Origin: Bacillota bacterium
Lineage (GTDB): Bacteria > Bacillota > Clostridia > Oscillospirales > Ruminococcaceae
Assembly (NCBI GenBank): GCA_023412215.1
Contig: JAEYNX010000034.1
Span: forward strand, 186,001 to 250,000
DNA: 64,000 nt
Direction: 5' to 3'
The position numbers were made by a program, and so were the translations under genes. Below are positions 1 through 8,198 of the stretch, one piece after another. The notes under the pieces are model-generated. The model searched no databases, was not told the DNA's origin, and saw only the letters and a program-made list of their open reading frames with translations. Each line of letters begins with the position of its first letter. The stretch's first letter is position 1.

Positions 1-111
1 GCCGCGCGTACGTGGCTTGACCTTGTCGGAGCCGTTTACCACCCTTGACACGGTGATAACCGAAACCCCCGCTTCGGCGGCGATTTCTTTGAGTGTTACG
101 ATGCGGCCCAC
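1..111 (-). CDS. LacI-family transcriptional repressor, N-terminal part
   Basis: Only the first 37 codons lie in the window; the rest runs off the left edge. The minus strand reads a LacI-type helix-turn-helix: VTLKEIAAEAGVSVITVSRV followed by VNGSDKVKPRTR, which is the canonical recognition and hinge region. A GTG start at 111 with a G-rich stretch just upstream places it at the usual position; an in-frame ATG at 129 lies inside the operator and is less likely. LacI-family proteins bind palindromic operators and respond to sugars or nucleobases; the effector cannot be guessed without the ligand domain. A perfect palindrome just upstream suggests autoregulation. Confidence 0.85.
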   Translation of the reverse strand, partial: MGRIVTLKEIAAEAGVSVITVSRVVNGSDKVKPRTRG

Positions 112-122
112 CCCCCTGCGGC

Positions 123-144
123 AAAATGATAACGTTATCATTTT
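123..144. promoter_or_regulatory. Perfect 22-bp palindrome, probable LacI-family operator
   Basis: The core TGATAACGTTATCA extended by AAAA/TTTT on each side is a perfect 22-bp inverted repeat with a central CG, the hallmark of LacI/PurR-type operators. It lies about 12 bp before the GTG of the LacI-family gene and just downstream of its predicted promoter, the geometry expected for autorepression. Confidence 0.8.
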
Positions 145-156
145 CTCTACAGCATT

Positions 157-185
157 ATTATATTCACCCTGTGCAGGAAATACAA
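157..185 (-). promoter_or_regulatory. Sigma-A promoter of the LacI-family gene
   Basis: On the minus strand, -35 TTGTAT (185-180) and -10 TATAAT (162-157) are separated by exactly 17 bp. The transcript would start at about 150, immediately before the palindromic operator. Confidence 0.75.
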
Positions 186-252
186 TAGCAAAATTAACGG
201 AAAATTTCGGAAATATTTATCCAATTATTCAATTCCGATTCCTTACACGGAT

Positions 253-302
253 GAACAAAAAGCCTTTATGCTTTACCACTTTATAGGGTGAAGCACAAAG
301 GC
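253..302 (-). terminator. Rho-independent terminator after the alkyltransferase-like gene
   Basis: Minus-strand RNA forms a 17-bp stem (arms 302-286 and 277-261; the A/C and T/C mismatches seen on the plus strand become G-U wobbles in this orientation) followed by TTTTTGTT. It lies 37 bp past the stop at 339. Confidence 0.75.
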
Positions 303-338
303 TCTCATGATAATAAAATGCACAGATAACGACAGGCT

Positions 339-647
339 TTACGGGCGCCACAGGCATTGTTTCAACTCGATGCAGCCGTTCTCCTGAAACGGTACGCCCT
401 CCGCCTCCAGCAGGGCACGCTGGTTGCCCTTGCCGCCAAAGGCGTAATCGGGGGCTACCGTCCCCCGCGCGTTTACCACCCGGTGGCAGGGCAGGCCCAG
501 AAACTCCGGCGCGTGCCGCATGGCCTCGCCCACCGCGCGAGCCGCGAAGGGGCTGCCGAGCAGCATGGCCAGCTGCCCGTAGGTGGCGACCCTGCCCGCG
601 GGTATCCGCTCTACTAAAGCGTATACCCTATCGTAAAAGCTACTCAT
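339..647 (-). CDS. Methylated-DNA--protein-cysteine methyltransferase family, DNA-binding domain only
   Basis: About 102 residues, covering just the C-terminal DNA-binding/active-site domain of the Ada/Ogt/MGMT family. It shows the helix-turn-helix segment IPAGRVATYGQLA, the arginine-finger region FAARAVGEAMR and the active-site motif PCHRVV. The acceptor Cys is kept; stand-alone alkyltransferase-like (ATL) proteins of similar size usually have Trp there. It could therefore be a minimal alkyl-acceptor protein or an ATL-type damage flag for excision repair. I start at ATG 647 (MSSFYDRVY), preceded by AAGGGGG; an upstream in-frame Met at 686 would add 13 basic residues not typical of the family. 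Confidence 0.85.
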   Translation of the reverse strand: MSSFYDRVYALVERIPAGRVATYGQLAMLLGSPFAARAVGEAMRHAPEFLGLPCHRVVNARGTVAPDYAFGGKGNQRALLEAEGVPFQENGCIELKQCLWRP

Positions 648-671
648 CCGCGCCCCCCCCCTTCTACCCCG

Positions 672-848
672 CTTTCGCCACGGCACAAGAAGCCGTCGGC
701 ACCATCCTACCGAATACGTGCATTTCCCGTTTCCCTTGCGTCATCCGCTACTGCCTTCGCTACGGCCAGGGAGGCCGTCGGCACAGCCTACTTTATACGC
801 GCATTTCCCGTTTCCCTTGCGTCATCTGCCACAGCCTTCGCTACGGCC
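672..848. repeat. About 81-bp tandem duplication of the malic enzyme 3' end
   Basis: The block 754-848, which encodes the last residues of the malic enzyme and its stop, is repeated downstream at an offset of 81-82 bp (about 672-767). The second copy still reads AVAKAVADDARETGNARIR and a TAG at 709-707, matching the true C-terminus and stop (790-788). The 25-bp stretch around 722-746 is identical in both. A short third start (672-683) matches 754-765. Confidence 0.85.
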
Positions 849-1960
849 TCTGCTACCTTTTTATCAAGCGCGCTCGGGATGATATTCTCGGGCGAAAGCT
901 CCTCCTCCGGCACCAGTGCCGCCAGCGCGTAGGCCGCGCGGCGCTTCATGCTCTCGGTAATCCCCTTGGCGCGCACGGCGAGCGCCCCTTTGAAGATGCC
1001 CGGGAACACCAGCACGTTGTTGATTTGGTTGGGGAAGTCGGAGCGACCGGTGCCCACCACCGCGGCGCCGCCGCGCTTGGCCTCATCGGGCATGATCTCG
1101 GGCGTGGGGTTTGCCATGGCGAGCACGATGCCCACGTTCATGGCGGACACCATCTCGGTGGTCACCAATCCCGGTCGCGACACGCCGATAAACACATCGG
1201 CGCCCTTCATGGCGTCCGCCAGCAGGCCTTTTGCGTAGTTAAGATTGCTCACCTTGGAAATCTCCTGCTGCCAGGGGTTCAGGTTTTCGTCCCCCTCGCA
1301 GATAATGCCGTTAATATCGCACATCACGATGTTGCCGAAGCCCATACCGATGAGCAGGCTGCCGATGGCAATGCCCGCCGCGCCCGCGCCGTTGATGACG
1401 ATCTTGAGCTTGCCCATCGTCTTGCCCGTCACCTTGATGGCGTTGAGCAGCGCCGCCGCCACCACAATGGCGGTACCGTGCTGGTCGTCGTGGAAAACGG
1501 GGATGTCGCACAATTCCTTTAACCTGCGCTCCACCTCAAAGCAGCGGGGCGCGGCAATGTCCTCGAGGTTGATGCCGCCGAAGCTCTTGGAGATGAGATA
1601 GATGGTTTCCACCAGCTTGTCCACCTCCTTGGTATCCACACACAAGGGGAATGCGTCTACCCCGCCGAACTCCTTAAAGAGGGCGCACTTGCCCTCCATC
1701 ACGGGCATGCCCGCCGCGGGGCCGATATCGCCAAGGCCCAGCACCGCCGTGCCATCGGTGATAACCGCCACCAAATTGTTGCGGCGGGTAAGCTCAAACG
1801 ACTTCTCGTAATCCGCCGCAATCGCGCGGCAGGGCTCGGCCACCCCGGGGGTGTAGAGCAGCGAAAGATCCTCACGCGTGGTGATGGGTTTGCGCGAGAT
1901 GACCTCAATCTTGCCGCGCAGCTCATAATGTAAATCCAGCGACTGTTTGTTAATATCCAA
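788..1960 (-). CDS. NAD(P)-dependent malic enzyme
   Basis: A 390-residue malate dehydrogenase (oxaloacetate-decarboxylating) that converts malate to pyruvate, CO2 and NAD(P)H in the cytosol. Visible family motifs are SLLYTPGVAEPCRAIA near the N-terminus, TDGTAVLGLGDIGP (substrate/metal site), VFHDDQHGTAIV, and a Rossmann stretch VINGAGAAGIAIGSLL. Length matches the compact bacterial form. The start is TTG at 1960, chosen because AAGGAAG sits 8 nt upstream and no ATG fits. It follows fumarase with a 33-bp gap, so the two are probably one transcript converting fumarate to malate to pyruvate. The extreme 3' end lies inside a tandem duplication. Confidence 0.93.
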   Translation of the reverse strand: MDINKQSLDLHYELRGKIEVISRKPITTREDLSLLYTPGVAEPCRAIAADYEKSFELTRRNNLVAVITDGTAVLGLGDIGPAAGMPVMEGKCALFKEFGGVDAFPLCVDTKEVDKLVETIYLISKSFGGINLEDIAAPRCFEVERRLKELCDIPVFHDDQHGTAIVVAAALLNAIKVTGKTMGKLKIVINGAGAAGIAIGSLLIGMGFGNIVMCDINGIICEGDENLNPWQQEISKVSNLNYAKGLLADAMKGADVFIGVSRPGLVTTEMVSAMNVGIVLAMANPTPEIMPDEAKRGGAAVVGTGRSDFPNQINNVLVFPGIFKGALAVRAKGITESMKRRAAYALAALVPEEELSPENIIPSALDKKVAEAVAKAVADDARETGNARIK

Positions 1961-1993
1961 TGCTACAACTTCCTTTATCTGTATTATTCATAG

Positions 1994-3367
1994 TCACACC
2001 ATCTCTTCTGGATGGAATACCGCATCGAACTGCTCGGGGGTTAAAAAGCCTAGTTTGATAGCGGCCTCTTTGAGCGAGACATTCTCGGCAAAGGCGGTCT
2101 TGGCGGTTTTGGCCGCGTTGTCATAACCGATGGTCGGGCTGATGGCCGTAACGAGCATCAATGAATTGTTTAAGTTATACGCCATCTTCTCGCGGTTTGC
2201 CACAATGCCGCTCACGCAGTGCACGCGGAAAGACTCCATGCTGTCCGCCAGCAGACGCACCGACTGCAAAAAGTTTGTAATGCACACCGGCATGAATACA
2301 TTGAGCTGGAAGTTGCCCTGCGAGGCACTTAATCCTACCGCCACGTCGTTTGCCATCACCTGCACCGCCACCATGGTCACGGCCTCGCACTGGGTGGGGT
2401 TTACCTTACCCGGCATAATCGAGCTGCCCGGCTCGTTCTCGGGGATGAATATCTCCCCCAAGCCGCAGCGCGGGCCGCTGGCAAGCCAGCGGATGTCGTT
2501 TGAAATCTTCATAAGGTTTGCCGCAAGCGCCTTGAGCGCCCCGTGCGTAAAGGTGAGGGCGTCCTTGGCGGTGAGGGCGTGAAATTTATTCGGGGCTGTT
2601 GCAAACTCCTTGTGGGTAAGCAGCGAAACCTGCCGCGCCGCCTCCTCGGCAAAGCCCTTGGGGGCATTGAGCCCCGTGCCCACCGCCGTGCCGCCCAGCG
2701 CCAGCTCGCGCAAAGGGCCAAGCGAGGCAGTGATCATATCGCGCGCAGTTTCGAGCATCCCGCGCCAGCCGCTGATCTCCTGCGCAAAGGTGATGGGGGT
2801 GGCGTCCTGCAGGTGGGTTCTGCCGCTCTTGATCACCCCGTGGTTTTCCTCCTCCAGGCGCTTAAACTCGGCGATCAGCCGCTCGAGAGAGGGGATGAGC
2901 GCATCCTCGATCTCCACTACCGCCGCGATGTGCATGGCGGTGGGAAAGGTGTCGTTGGAGCTTTGCGACATGTTTACGTCGTCGTTGGGGTGTAGCAGCT
3001 TGTCGCCGTGCAGCTCGTTTGCGCGGTTTGCAATCACCTCGTTTAGGTTCATGTTCGACTGCGTGCCGCTGCCCGTCTGCCACACCGCGAGCGGAAAGTG
3101 CCCCGCGAGCCTGCCCGCGGTGATCTCGTCGCACACCCGCACAATCAGCGCGCAGCGCTCGTCACTCAGCTTGCCGAGTTTATTGTTCGCAAGCGCCGCC
3201 GCCTTTTTCAGTACGGCAAACGCGCGGATAATCTCCGCGGGCATCTTCTCGGTGCCGATTTTAAAGTTCTCCAAGCTTCGCTGGGTTTGCGCCCCCCAAT
3301 ACCGATCTGCGGGCACCTGTATCTCGCCCATCGAGTCGTGCTCTGTGCGGTAATCCATATTCTTCAT
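1994..3367 (-). CDS. fumC: Class II fumarate hydratase
   Basis: A 457-residue homotetrameric, iron-independent fumarase interconverting fumarate and L-malate. The superfamily signature GSSIMPGKVNPTQCEA is present, with SGTQSNMNLNEVIANRA, GRTHLQDATPITFAQE and TAISPTIGYDNAAK, in the order expected for FumC rather than for aspartase or argininosuccinate lyase; aspartase is the closest alternative. The ATG at 3367 follows AAAGGGCTGG. First gene of a two-gene operon with malic enzyme. Confidence 0.93.
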   Translation of the reverse strand: MKNMDYRTEHDSMGEIQVPADRYWGAQTQRSLENFKIGTEKMPAEIIRAFAVLKKAAALANNKLGKLSDERCALIVRVCDEITAGRLAGHFPLAVWQTGSGTQSNMNLNEVIANRANELHGDKLLHPNDDVNMSQSSNDTFPTAMHIAAVVEIEDALIPSLERLIAEFKRLEEENHGVIKSGRTHLQDATPITFAQEISGWRGMLETARDMITASLGPLRELALGGTAVGTGLNAPKGFAEEAARQVSLLTHKEFATAPNKFHALTAKDALTFTHGALKALAANLMKISNDIRWLASGPRCGLGEIFIPENEPGSSIMPGKVNPTQCEAVTMVAVQVMANDVAVGLSASQGNFQLNVFMPVCITNFLQSVRLLADSMESFRVHCVSGIVANREKMAYNLNNSLMLVTAISPTIGYDNAAKTAKTAFAENVSLKEAAIKLGFLTPEQFDAVFHPEEMV

Positions 3368-3392
3368 CCAGCCCTTTCAAATCATTCTCTCA

Positions 3393-4187
3393 CTATATAC
3401 ACAGAATTCTTTTCGCATTTAAGCCTAAAATCATCTTTATTTCTTGCCCGGTAAGCGGCAGCGCCTTTAGGGTGTCTATTTCATTCTTTGCGTTACTCCA
3501 AGGGGAATCGGACGCAAACAGGATTTTATCCGCCCCATGTTCTTTTACAATGCGCAAGAACTGCTCATGAGGATAAAAGTCAAGGCCCATCGAGGTATCA
3601 AGGTATATCTTCTTACCTACCAAGTATTTTTCAACATCCTCCCATTGAGCGTGCCCGCCCAGATGGGCCGCTATGAGGATGCCGCCCTGCATTGCATCGA
3701 CGATGTTCGCAAATTGTCTGGGGCTGCTCTTATACGGAGCAGAGAATCCCGGATTAGACCCTGCGTGATGCAGTATAATAAGTCCTTTGCTCAGTGCGTA
3801 ATCATAGATTTTAAGCATCGGCTTGTCGTCAATAGCAAAATTCTGATATTCCGCGTGAAACTTGAGCCCCTTAAGCCCTAAACCGGCAACATAATCAATA
3901 TCTCTTTTATAGTCATCGGTGTGCGGGTAGATTCCCCCAAAGGAGATAAGCCGGCTAGAGCAGATGCTGCTTGCCCATTCATTGGTTTTGAGCATTTGAG
4001 ACTGCTTGGTTATGACGGGCTGAACGACAGAAACATCGATGCCCCATTCATCCATATTCTTTATCAAACCGGCTTTTGTGGCATCGGTTACGGGTTCAAA
4101 GATGCAATCGATGCCTGATAAAAGGGTAGAAAGCGCCTTGTGCGCCAGCTCGTCCGGAAAAATATGCGTATGAAAATCTATAATCAT
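3393..4187 (-). CDS. Amidohydrolase-2 family metal-dependent hydrolase
   Basis: About 264 residues of a TIM-barrel amidohydrolase. It starts with the metal-binding MIIDFHTHIFPDELA, then LKFHAEYQN, ILHHAGSNPG (His ligand), AAHLGGHAQWEDVEKYL (second His) and LFASDSPWSN (metal Asp), the usual order of the amidohydrolase_2 (ACMSD/TatD-like) fold. Members decarboxylate or hydrolyse varied small molecules; the substrate cannot be told. I start at ATG 4187, with AAGTGAG 7 nt upstream; an in-frame GTG lies 4 codons earlier. It follows no clear operon partner: fumC begins just downstream with a 25-bp gap and may be cotranscribed. Confidence 0.85.
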   Translation of the reverse strand: MIIDFHTHIFPDELAHKALSTLLSGIDCIFEPVTDATKAGLIKNMDEWGIDVSVVQPVITKQSQMLKTNEWASSICSSRLISFGGIYPHTDDYKRDIDYVAGLGLKGLKFHAEYQNFAIDDKPMLKIYDYALSKGLIILHHAGSNPGFSAPYKSSPRQFANIVDAMQGGILIAAHLGGHAQWEDVEKYLVGKKIYLDTSMGLDFYPHEQFLRIVKEHGADKILFASDSPWSNAKNEIDTLKALPLTGQEIKMILGLNAKRILCI

Positions 4188-4424
4188 AAGTAAGCTCACT
4201 TCCCACTGCCCTTAAATACTATAGGGTGATTGAATTCCTGCCTTGTCCGTTTTCATATACCAACCCGGAAGCCCGTTTTGCAGGCGGTGCCTGCCCCGTT
4301 TACCCGCGCGCAAATAGGTCACTATCGATGATAGCGCACAATTATCCCGTGCAGCTAGCCGCGCCCTATTAGGTAATCTAGATTCTACAGATATGCTTTC
4401 TAATACTCTGATGCGGATACGTGA

Positions 4425-4859
4425 TTATGTAATGTAATAAAACTCCTGGCAGGGATAATCAAAAACCGTTATAAGCTCACCTGCGGTAAAGCCGAGATGC
4501 TCATACAATCTTCTTGCCGCTTTTCCCATTTCGTCACCTTCCCGATAGGTTACAACAAAAATGCGGCTGCCTTTGGGGAACAACGTAAACATATGCTGAA
4601 TTAACGCTTTCGCGATGCCCTTTTTACGGCATTGCGGATGAACCGCCAAAAACTCAAGCTCTTTGGACTCTTTAGAAAACAGCAAAGCGCCCGTTACGGC
4701 TTCACCGTCTTTTATCACCAACGCGTTCTCTTGGTTGATTCTTTTTACTAGAATTGCCCGGTATTCATCCAAATCCAAGCCCGGGAAATTCTCCTTCACA
4801 AGCTCCAGCATTTCAAGCCAACTGTCCACATCCTTGTTTTTGGCAAGCTCCGCTAACAT
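4425..4859 (-). CDS. GNAT-family N-acetyltransferase
   Basis: A 144-residue single-domain acetyltransferase. The acetyl-CoA-binding motif A is visible as LEFLAVHPQCRKKGIAKAL (Q-x-x-G-x-A form), preceded by the beta4 strand and followed by AARRLYEHLGFTAGE, the C-terminal motif B. The acceptor substrate is unknown. GGAGG lies 7 nt before the ATG. Last gene of a likely minus-strand operon starting at 7953; 68 bp separate it from the pentapeptide-repeat gene. Confidence 0.88.
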   Translation of the reverse strand: MLAELAKNKDVDSWLEMLELVKENFPGLDLDEYRAILVKRINQENALVIKDGEAVTGALLFSKESKELEFLAVHPQCRKKGIAKALIQHMFTLFPKGSRIFVVTYREGDEMGKAARRLYEHLGFTAGELITVFDYPCQEFYYIT

Positions 4860-4927
4860 CTTAAATCCTCCAAATCGATAAGCCTACTGCCGACATAATG
4901 TCCTGCAATGGCCTCTTTGTCTTTTTC

Positions 4928-5788
4928 CTATTCCCAATGCCTTGGCCGGGTGAGCAAGGGCGGCAGTGTGGTTACGCTGTTCCCTTGGGCGGCGTTTAGC
5001 TGCGACTGGTTTAAAAAGAGGCTGCTTGAAAGGTCGGCCCCGCAAAGGTTGGTATCCCGCAGGTCGGCGCCGAGGAAGTCGGCCCCGCACAAGTCCATCT
5101 TCTCCAGATTGGCGGCAATCAGGCAGGCGCCGCGCAGTTCGGCACAGCGAAGATCTCTTTTTCTCAAATCCTTGCCGAGGTAATCCCGCCGCTCGCGGTC
5201 GTTTTCTTTTACATTGACGTTAATGTTGCGGCTTCGGCTCAACTCGCCCCTCACAAGACCGCTTACCTCTTTGAGCAGGGCACCGATTTTTGCGCGGTGC
5301 GCGGAAAGGTCAAAGACAAGCAGCGCCTGCGGCGAAAGGATTGTCGCCTGCTCGGTTTCGCGCAGCGCTTGCTTCAACTTTTCTTGCATTGGAGCCGCCG
5401 CCTTATAGGTGAGCGCCAAGGTCAGGTACCAGCAGATTTCTTGCAGCTGATACATTACCAAATAAACATCGCACAGCTCATCGGCGGATATAGAATCCTC
5501 CCGCCAGCTCCGCCCTTGGTAGGTAACCTGTGAAACCTTCTGCCCCGCGCCGAGGCATTCGTATGCCACGCAGCCTTTGCAGCCCTTTGCGGTGAGCTTA
5601 TCGTGAATGGCACAGCGAAAGTCCTCACGCAGATGGTTACAGGGCGTCCCTGCGCTTTTATCGGCGGGGAAACCGTCCTGCCTGGAAAAATACAACGTCA
5701 GGCAGCAAAGCCCGAAGCAGTTCGAGCAATCCGGCTGAAAGGGATGAAGGCTTGGCGGTATAAAGTTCTCTTGTGTGAATAATGACAT
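4928..5788 (-). CDS. Cys-rich N-terminal domain fused to pentapeptide repeats
   Basis: A 286-residue two-part protein. The first about 80 residues hold a Cys cluster (CSNCFGLCC at 21-29, then further Cys in PCNHLR, RCAIHD and GCKGCVAYEC), resembling the zinc/iron-chelating YkgJ/UPF0153 pattern. A predicted helical middle follows. The last about 80 residues are pentapeptide repeats of the A(D/N)Lxx type (for example ADLRDTNLCGADL), which build a right-handed beta-helix. Function unknown; pentapeptide proteins can mimic DNA or act as scaffolds. GGAG lies 8 nt before the ATG. The neighbouring gene upstream is DUF3788, 41 bp away. Confidence 0.8.
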   Translation of the reverse strand: MSLFTQENFIPPSLHPFQPDCSNCFGLCCLTLYFSRQDGFPADKSAGTPCNHLREDFRCAIHDKLTAKGCKGCVAYECLGAGQKVSQVTYQGRSWREDSISADELCDVYLVMYQLQEICWYLTLALTYKAAAPMQEKLKQALRETEQATILSPQALLVFDLSAHRAKIGALLKEVSGLVRGELSRSRNINVNVKENDRERRDYLGKDLRKRDLRCAELRGACLIAANLEKMDLCGADFLGADLRDTNLCGADLSSSLFLNQSQLNAAQGNSVTTLPPLLTRPRHWE

Positions 5789-5829
5789 CAGTTAATCTCC
5801 AAGCGGCGCGGCCGTGTTACCGCAAAGTG

Positions 5830-6285
5830 CTATCTGGTGGGCTTAGGGGTAAGCCTTAGGCGAATCAGGCTTTTTACATCCTCCAAAACCGCAGTCCCGG
5901 TTACATTCAGCATCAGCCAGCGCTGGCCCATCGCGGCAACGGTATGGTGATAGAGGCTTTGGGTGTATTCGCAACAGGTCGGCAGCAACAGCTCCGCCTC
6001 CTGTGCCTCTTTCTCGCCTATCACCACGAGCGCAATAAAGAACCCTTCCATCGGGTAGAGCGTGCACAGCGCCCGCCCGCTCTTTTGATACTTTATATTC
6101 CACCCCCGCTGCATCGAGCAGCGGCTATAGGTGAGCTTTGGCTGAACGCCATAGGTATCTTGCAGATAGGCATTGATCTGCGGCCAAAGGGCACTGCCGA
6201 TGAACGCCTCGACATCCCGGAAGGATGGCGGGCTATTTTCATTATATAGTTTTTCCCACTCCACAGGCTTGCATCTCCGCACCAC
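5830..6285 (-). CDS. DUF3788-like protein
   Basis: About 151 residues with PVEWEKLY near the start, QPKLTYSRCSMQRGWNIKYQ in the middle and LCTLYPMEGFFIALVVIGEKE, which fits my recollection of DUF3788 (small heme-like or PF12663-type proteins of unknown function in Firmicutes). The GTG at 6285 overlaps the end of the upstream gene by 44 bp; a second GTG at 6264, 10 nt after GGAG, is an equally good start. Overlap implies translational coupling. No catalytic residues are recognised. Confidence 0.7.
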   Translation of the reverse strand: MVRRCKPVEWEKLYNENSPPSFRDVEAFIGSALWPQINAYLQDTYGVQPKLTYSRCSMQRGWNIKYQKSGRALCTLYPMEGFFIALVVIGEKEAQEAELLLPTCCEYTQSLYHHTVAAMGQRWLMLNVTGTAVLEDVKSLIRLRLTPKPTR

Positions 6286-7048
6286 TTTTTTCAGCTACAT
6301 TTGCTTGGGTACGCTCATACAGGTAGCTTCTGCCCTGTTTGCCGACACGTACAATGCTGCCCACGCTGCACAGCACATTCACCGCCGCCTGTGACGCCTT
6401 GGGCGATAGCCGCGCAGCCTTGGCAAAGTCCTTTGTGGTGAAGGCTGCGGGCAGCTGCTCCGGCAGCAGCAGGGCGTAATCGGCGGGGCCACGGATGACA
6501 ACCTCCCCCACCGGCTCGAGCGGGATGCGGTCGCAGCGGGAGGAACCGCGCTTCTTGTTCTGGCTCCAGCCGTTTAGGTAGCGGTATTCCTCCAAGTTTA
6601 ACAGCATCAGGCGCAGCCGCAGCCGCGGGTGGGTAAGCAGGGGCTTTATCTTATACAGCTCGTAAAATACCTCGCAGGGGGTTCCGCGCTTCGGTGAACG
6701 CCGCCTTGCGGTCACCTCGCCCGTCAACGGGTCTACCCAGAGCAGCCACTTGGTCGCCGCTATGGGGTACACGACGGTGACATCCTGCTGCGCGAGAAAG
6801 TACTCGAGCTTGCCCCGCAGCTTATCAAACTGCCGCGTCTGCACCTCGATGATACCCGTTTCGTTTACAATATCCGCAACATAGCTCCCCAGCTTTACCT
6901 CGTGCCTGGCGGTATCCGGCTCAAAATACCGCTTTAAAACGGCGTGCAGAGTCTTCTCGCCCAAGGTGCCGATGCCCCTGCCCCTGGCGGGATCGGGCAC
7001 GGCGTTCATAACAGCCTCGCAAGCATTTTGAAATTGCAGTTTGTCCAT
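6242..7048 (-). CDS. Unknown protein with PD-(D/E)XK nuclease-like N-terminal half
   Basis: About 268 residues. The N-terminal half contains GRGIGTLGEKTLHAVLKRYF, then VKLGSYVADIVNETGIIEVQ, a spacing of E, D and E-x-Q that resembles the restriction-endonuclease-like (PD-(D/E)XK) core. A C-terminal region FTTKDFAKAARLSPKASQAA looks like a winged helix. I recall similar proteins being labelled DUF8091, but this is not certain. The start is uncertain: GTG at 7066 has no ribosome site; ATG 7048 has a weak one. It follows the alpha/beta hydrolase closely and overlaps the DUF3788 gene. The real activity is unknown. Confidence 0.6.
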   Translation of the reverse strand: MDKLQFQNACEAVMNAVPDPARGRGIGTLGEKTLHAVLKRYFEPDTARHEVKLGSYVADIVNETGIIEVQTRQFDKLRGKLEYFLAQQDVTVVYPIAATKWLLWVDPLTGEVTARRRSPKRGTPCEVFYELYKIKPLLTHPRLRLRLMLLNLEEYRYLNGWSQNKKRGSSRCDRIPLEPVGEVVIRGPADYALLLPEQLPAAFTTKDFAKAARLSPKASQAAVNVLCSVGSIVRVGKQGRSYLYERTQANVAEKSGAEMQACGVGKTI

Positions 7049-7074
7049 ATCAGCACTTTCTATCACGGGTAAAA

Positions 7075-7953
7075 TTATTGTAGGAGTGCTTCATCAAAAA
7101 AGGTGGTTACCCGCCGCTCATATTCGCCGGGGTCTTTCGCGTACGCTCCCGTGTGCCCTGCACCGTCTGCCACCCACAGCTGTGAGCGTCCGCCGGCGGC
7201 CTGTTCAAACAGCGCGCCGTATTCACTTTCCTTCTCTACATTGCCGGCCGCGATGAATAAAAACGATGCTTCCCTCGCCTGAGCGATAGAGTCGATGAGC
7301 TTCGCGGGCGGCTTTACCCCGCCAAACAGCTGTGCCGCGCCAAACATCAGGCGGGTGGTAAAACTGCGGACAATCGGGGTTCTGGAAGGCAGCGCAAGGT
7401 AGTCGCCCAAGGTGCGGTAGGTTGCGCCGTCACTGATTACCGCCTTCATCTGTGGGTACTGCGAGGCCGCGCCCAGCAGCACCTCGCCGCCCAGCGATAT
7501 GCCCAGCCCGCCGATGGCCTTGGTATCCTCCTGCTTCTGCAGAAAGTCTACCGCCGCACCCACGTCCTCGGTGCCGCCCCAGTTGTAGGCGTTCACCCCG
7601 TCGCCGCCGCTTAACGCATGCCCGCGCATATCAAACGCCAATACGCCGTAGCCATTCTTCGCAAGCATCTGCGCAAGCGAACGAACCGACTCACGCGAGC
7701 CGCCCGACCCGTGAAGCAGGATAATCGACGCGCCGTTTTGGGCGGGCAGATGCCACGCCGCAAGTGTGACATTGTCGGCAGTCTGCAGAGTCACCTCGGT
7801 AAACCCCTCGGGGATGGTGCCCACCTGCCTTGCGCTGCGCAGGGTGGTGAGAAAGCCCATTCCCAAAGGCATTAACAGGTATACCGCTATTGCCGCCGCC
7901 AAAATGACCACTAAAATAATCTTTAGCAATTGAAACCTACCTGTCTTACTCAT
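7075..7953 (-). CDS. Membrane-anchored alpha/beta hydrolase
   Basis: A 292-residue serine hydrolase. An N-terminal signal-anchor (about residues 10-30, LLKIILVVILAAAIAVYLLM) places the catalytic domain outside. The fold is clear: oxyanion HGSGGS, FDMRGHALSGGDG, nucleophile elbow GLGISLGGE, and a late GAGHTGAY holding the catalytic His. This matches the BAAT/abhydrolase-like YqkD type. Substrate unknown. First gene of a likely five-gene minus-strand operon (hydrolase, nuclease-like, DUF3788, pentapeptide, GNAT). Confidence 0.85.
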   Translation of the reverse strand: MSKTGRFQLLKIILVVILAAAIAVYLLMPLGMGFLTTLRSARQVGTIPEGFTEVTLQTADNVTLAAWHLPAQNGASIILLHGSGGSRESVRSLAQMLAKNGYGVLAFDMRGHALSGGDGVNAYNWGGTEDVGAAVDFLQKQEDTKAIGGLGISLGGEVLLGAASQYPQMKAVISDGATYRTLGDYLALPSRTPIVRSFTTRLMFGAAQLFGGVKPPAKLIDSIAQAREASFLFIAAGNVEKESEYGALFEQAAGGRSQLWVADGAGHTGAYAKDPGEYERRVTTFFDEALLQ

Positions 7954-8034
7954 GCTGTCACCTATCCCTTAAGAAGCAATACCTTCATTATACTTTTTCG
8001 GGTTTTTAGTGTCAAATACTGCCGCGAATTCCTT

Positions 8035-8136
8035 ATACTTATTACAATCAGAAATATAGAAAAAATTCGAGCAAGAGGTCGAATTTATGCCTTTTGTGAA
8101 GAATTTTTACGTGATATTTCTTATTGGAATTAGTAT
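8035..8136. repeat. MITE-like palindromic repeat, copy 1
   Basis: A 102-bp AT-rich element whose ends are inverted (ATACTTATTACAATCAGAAA against the complement of TTTCTTATTGGAATTAGTAT) and whose inner parts (AAAAAATTCG...GAATTTTTACG) extend the dyad, so the whole unit can fold as one long hairpin. A second copy of the same length and orientation lies at 12422-12523. No coding capacity. Confidence 0.8.
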
Positions 8137-8161
8137 TGTTTACCCCGCCGGACAGCACAAA

Positions 8162-8183
8162 GGGCGGGCACTCTGGCCCGCCC
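8162..8183 (-). terminator. GC-rich hairpin downstream of potD
   Basis: Perfect 8-bp stem (GGGCGGGC / GCCCGCCC) with a 6-nt loop, 16 bp past the potD stop on the minus strand. The T tail (TTTGTG) is short, so termination may be partial. Confidence 0.6.
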
Positions 8184-8198
8184 GAAAAGGTTTTATAG

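Noticed and set aside
2610..3353. 247-codon plus-strand ORF opposite fumC
   Set aside because: Shadow of fumC in a GC-skewed frame; composition has no family motif and no ribosome site.
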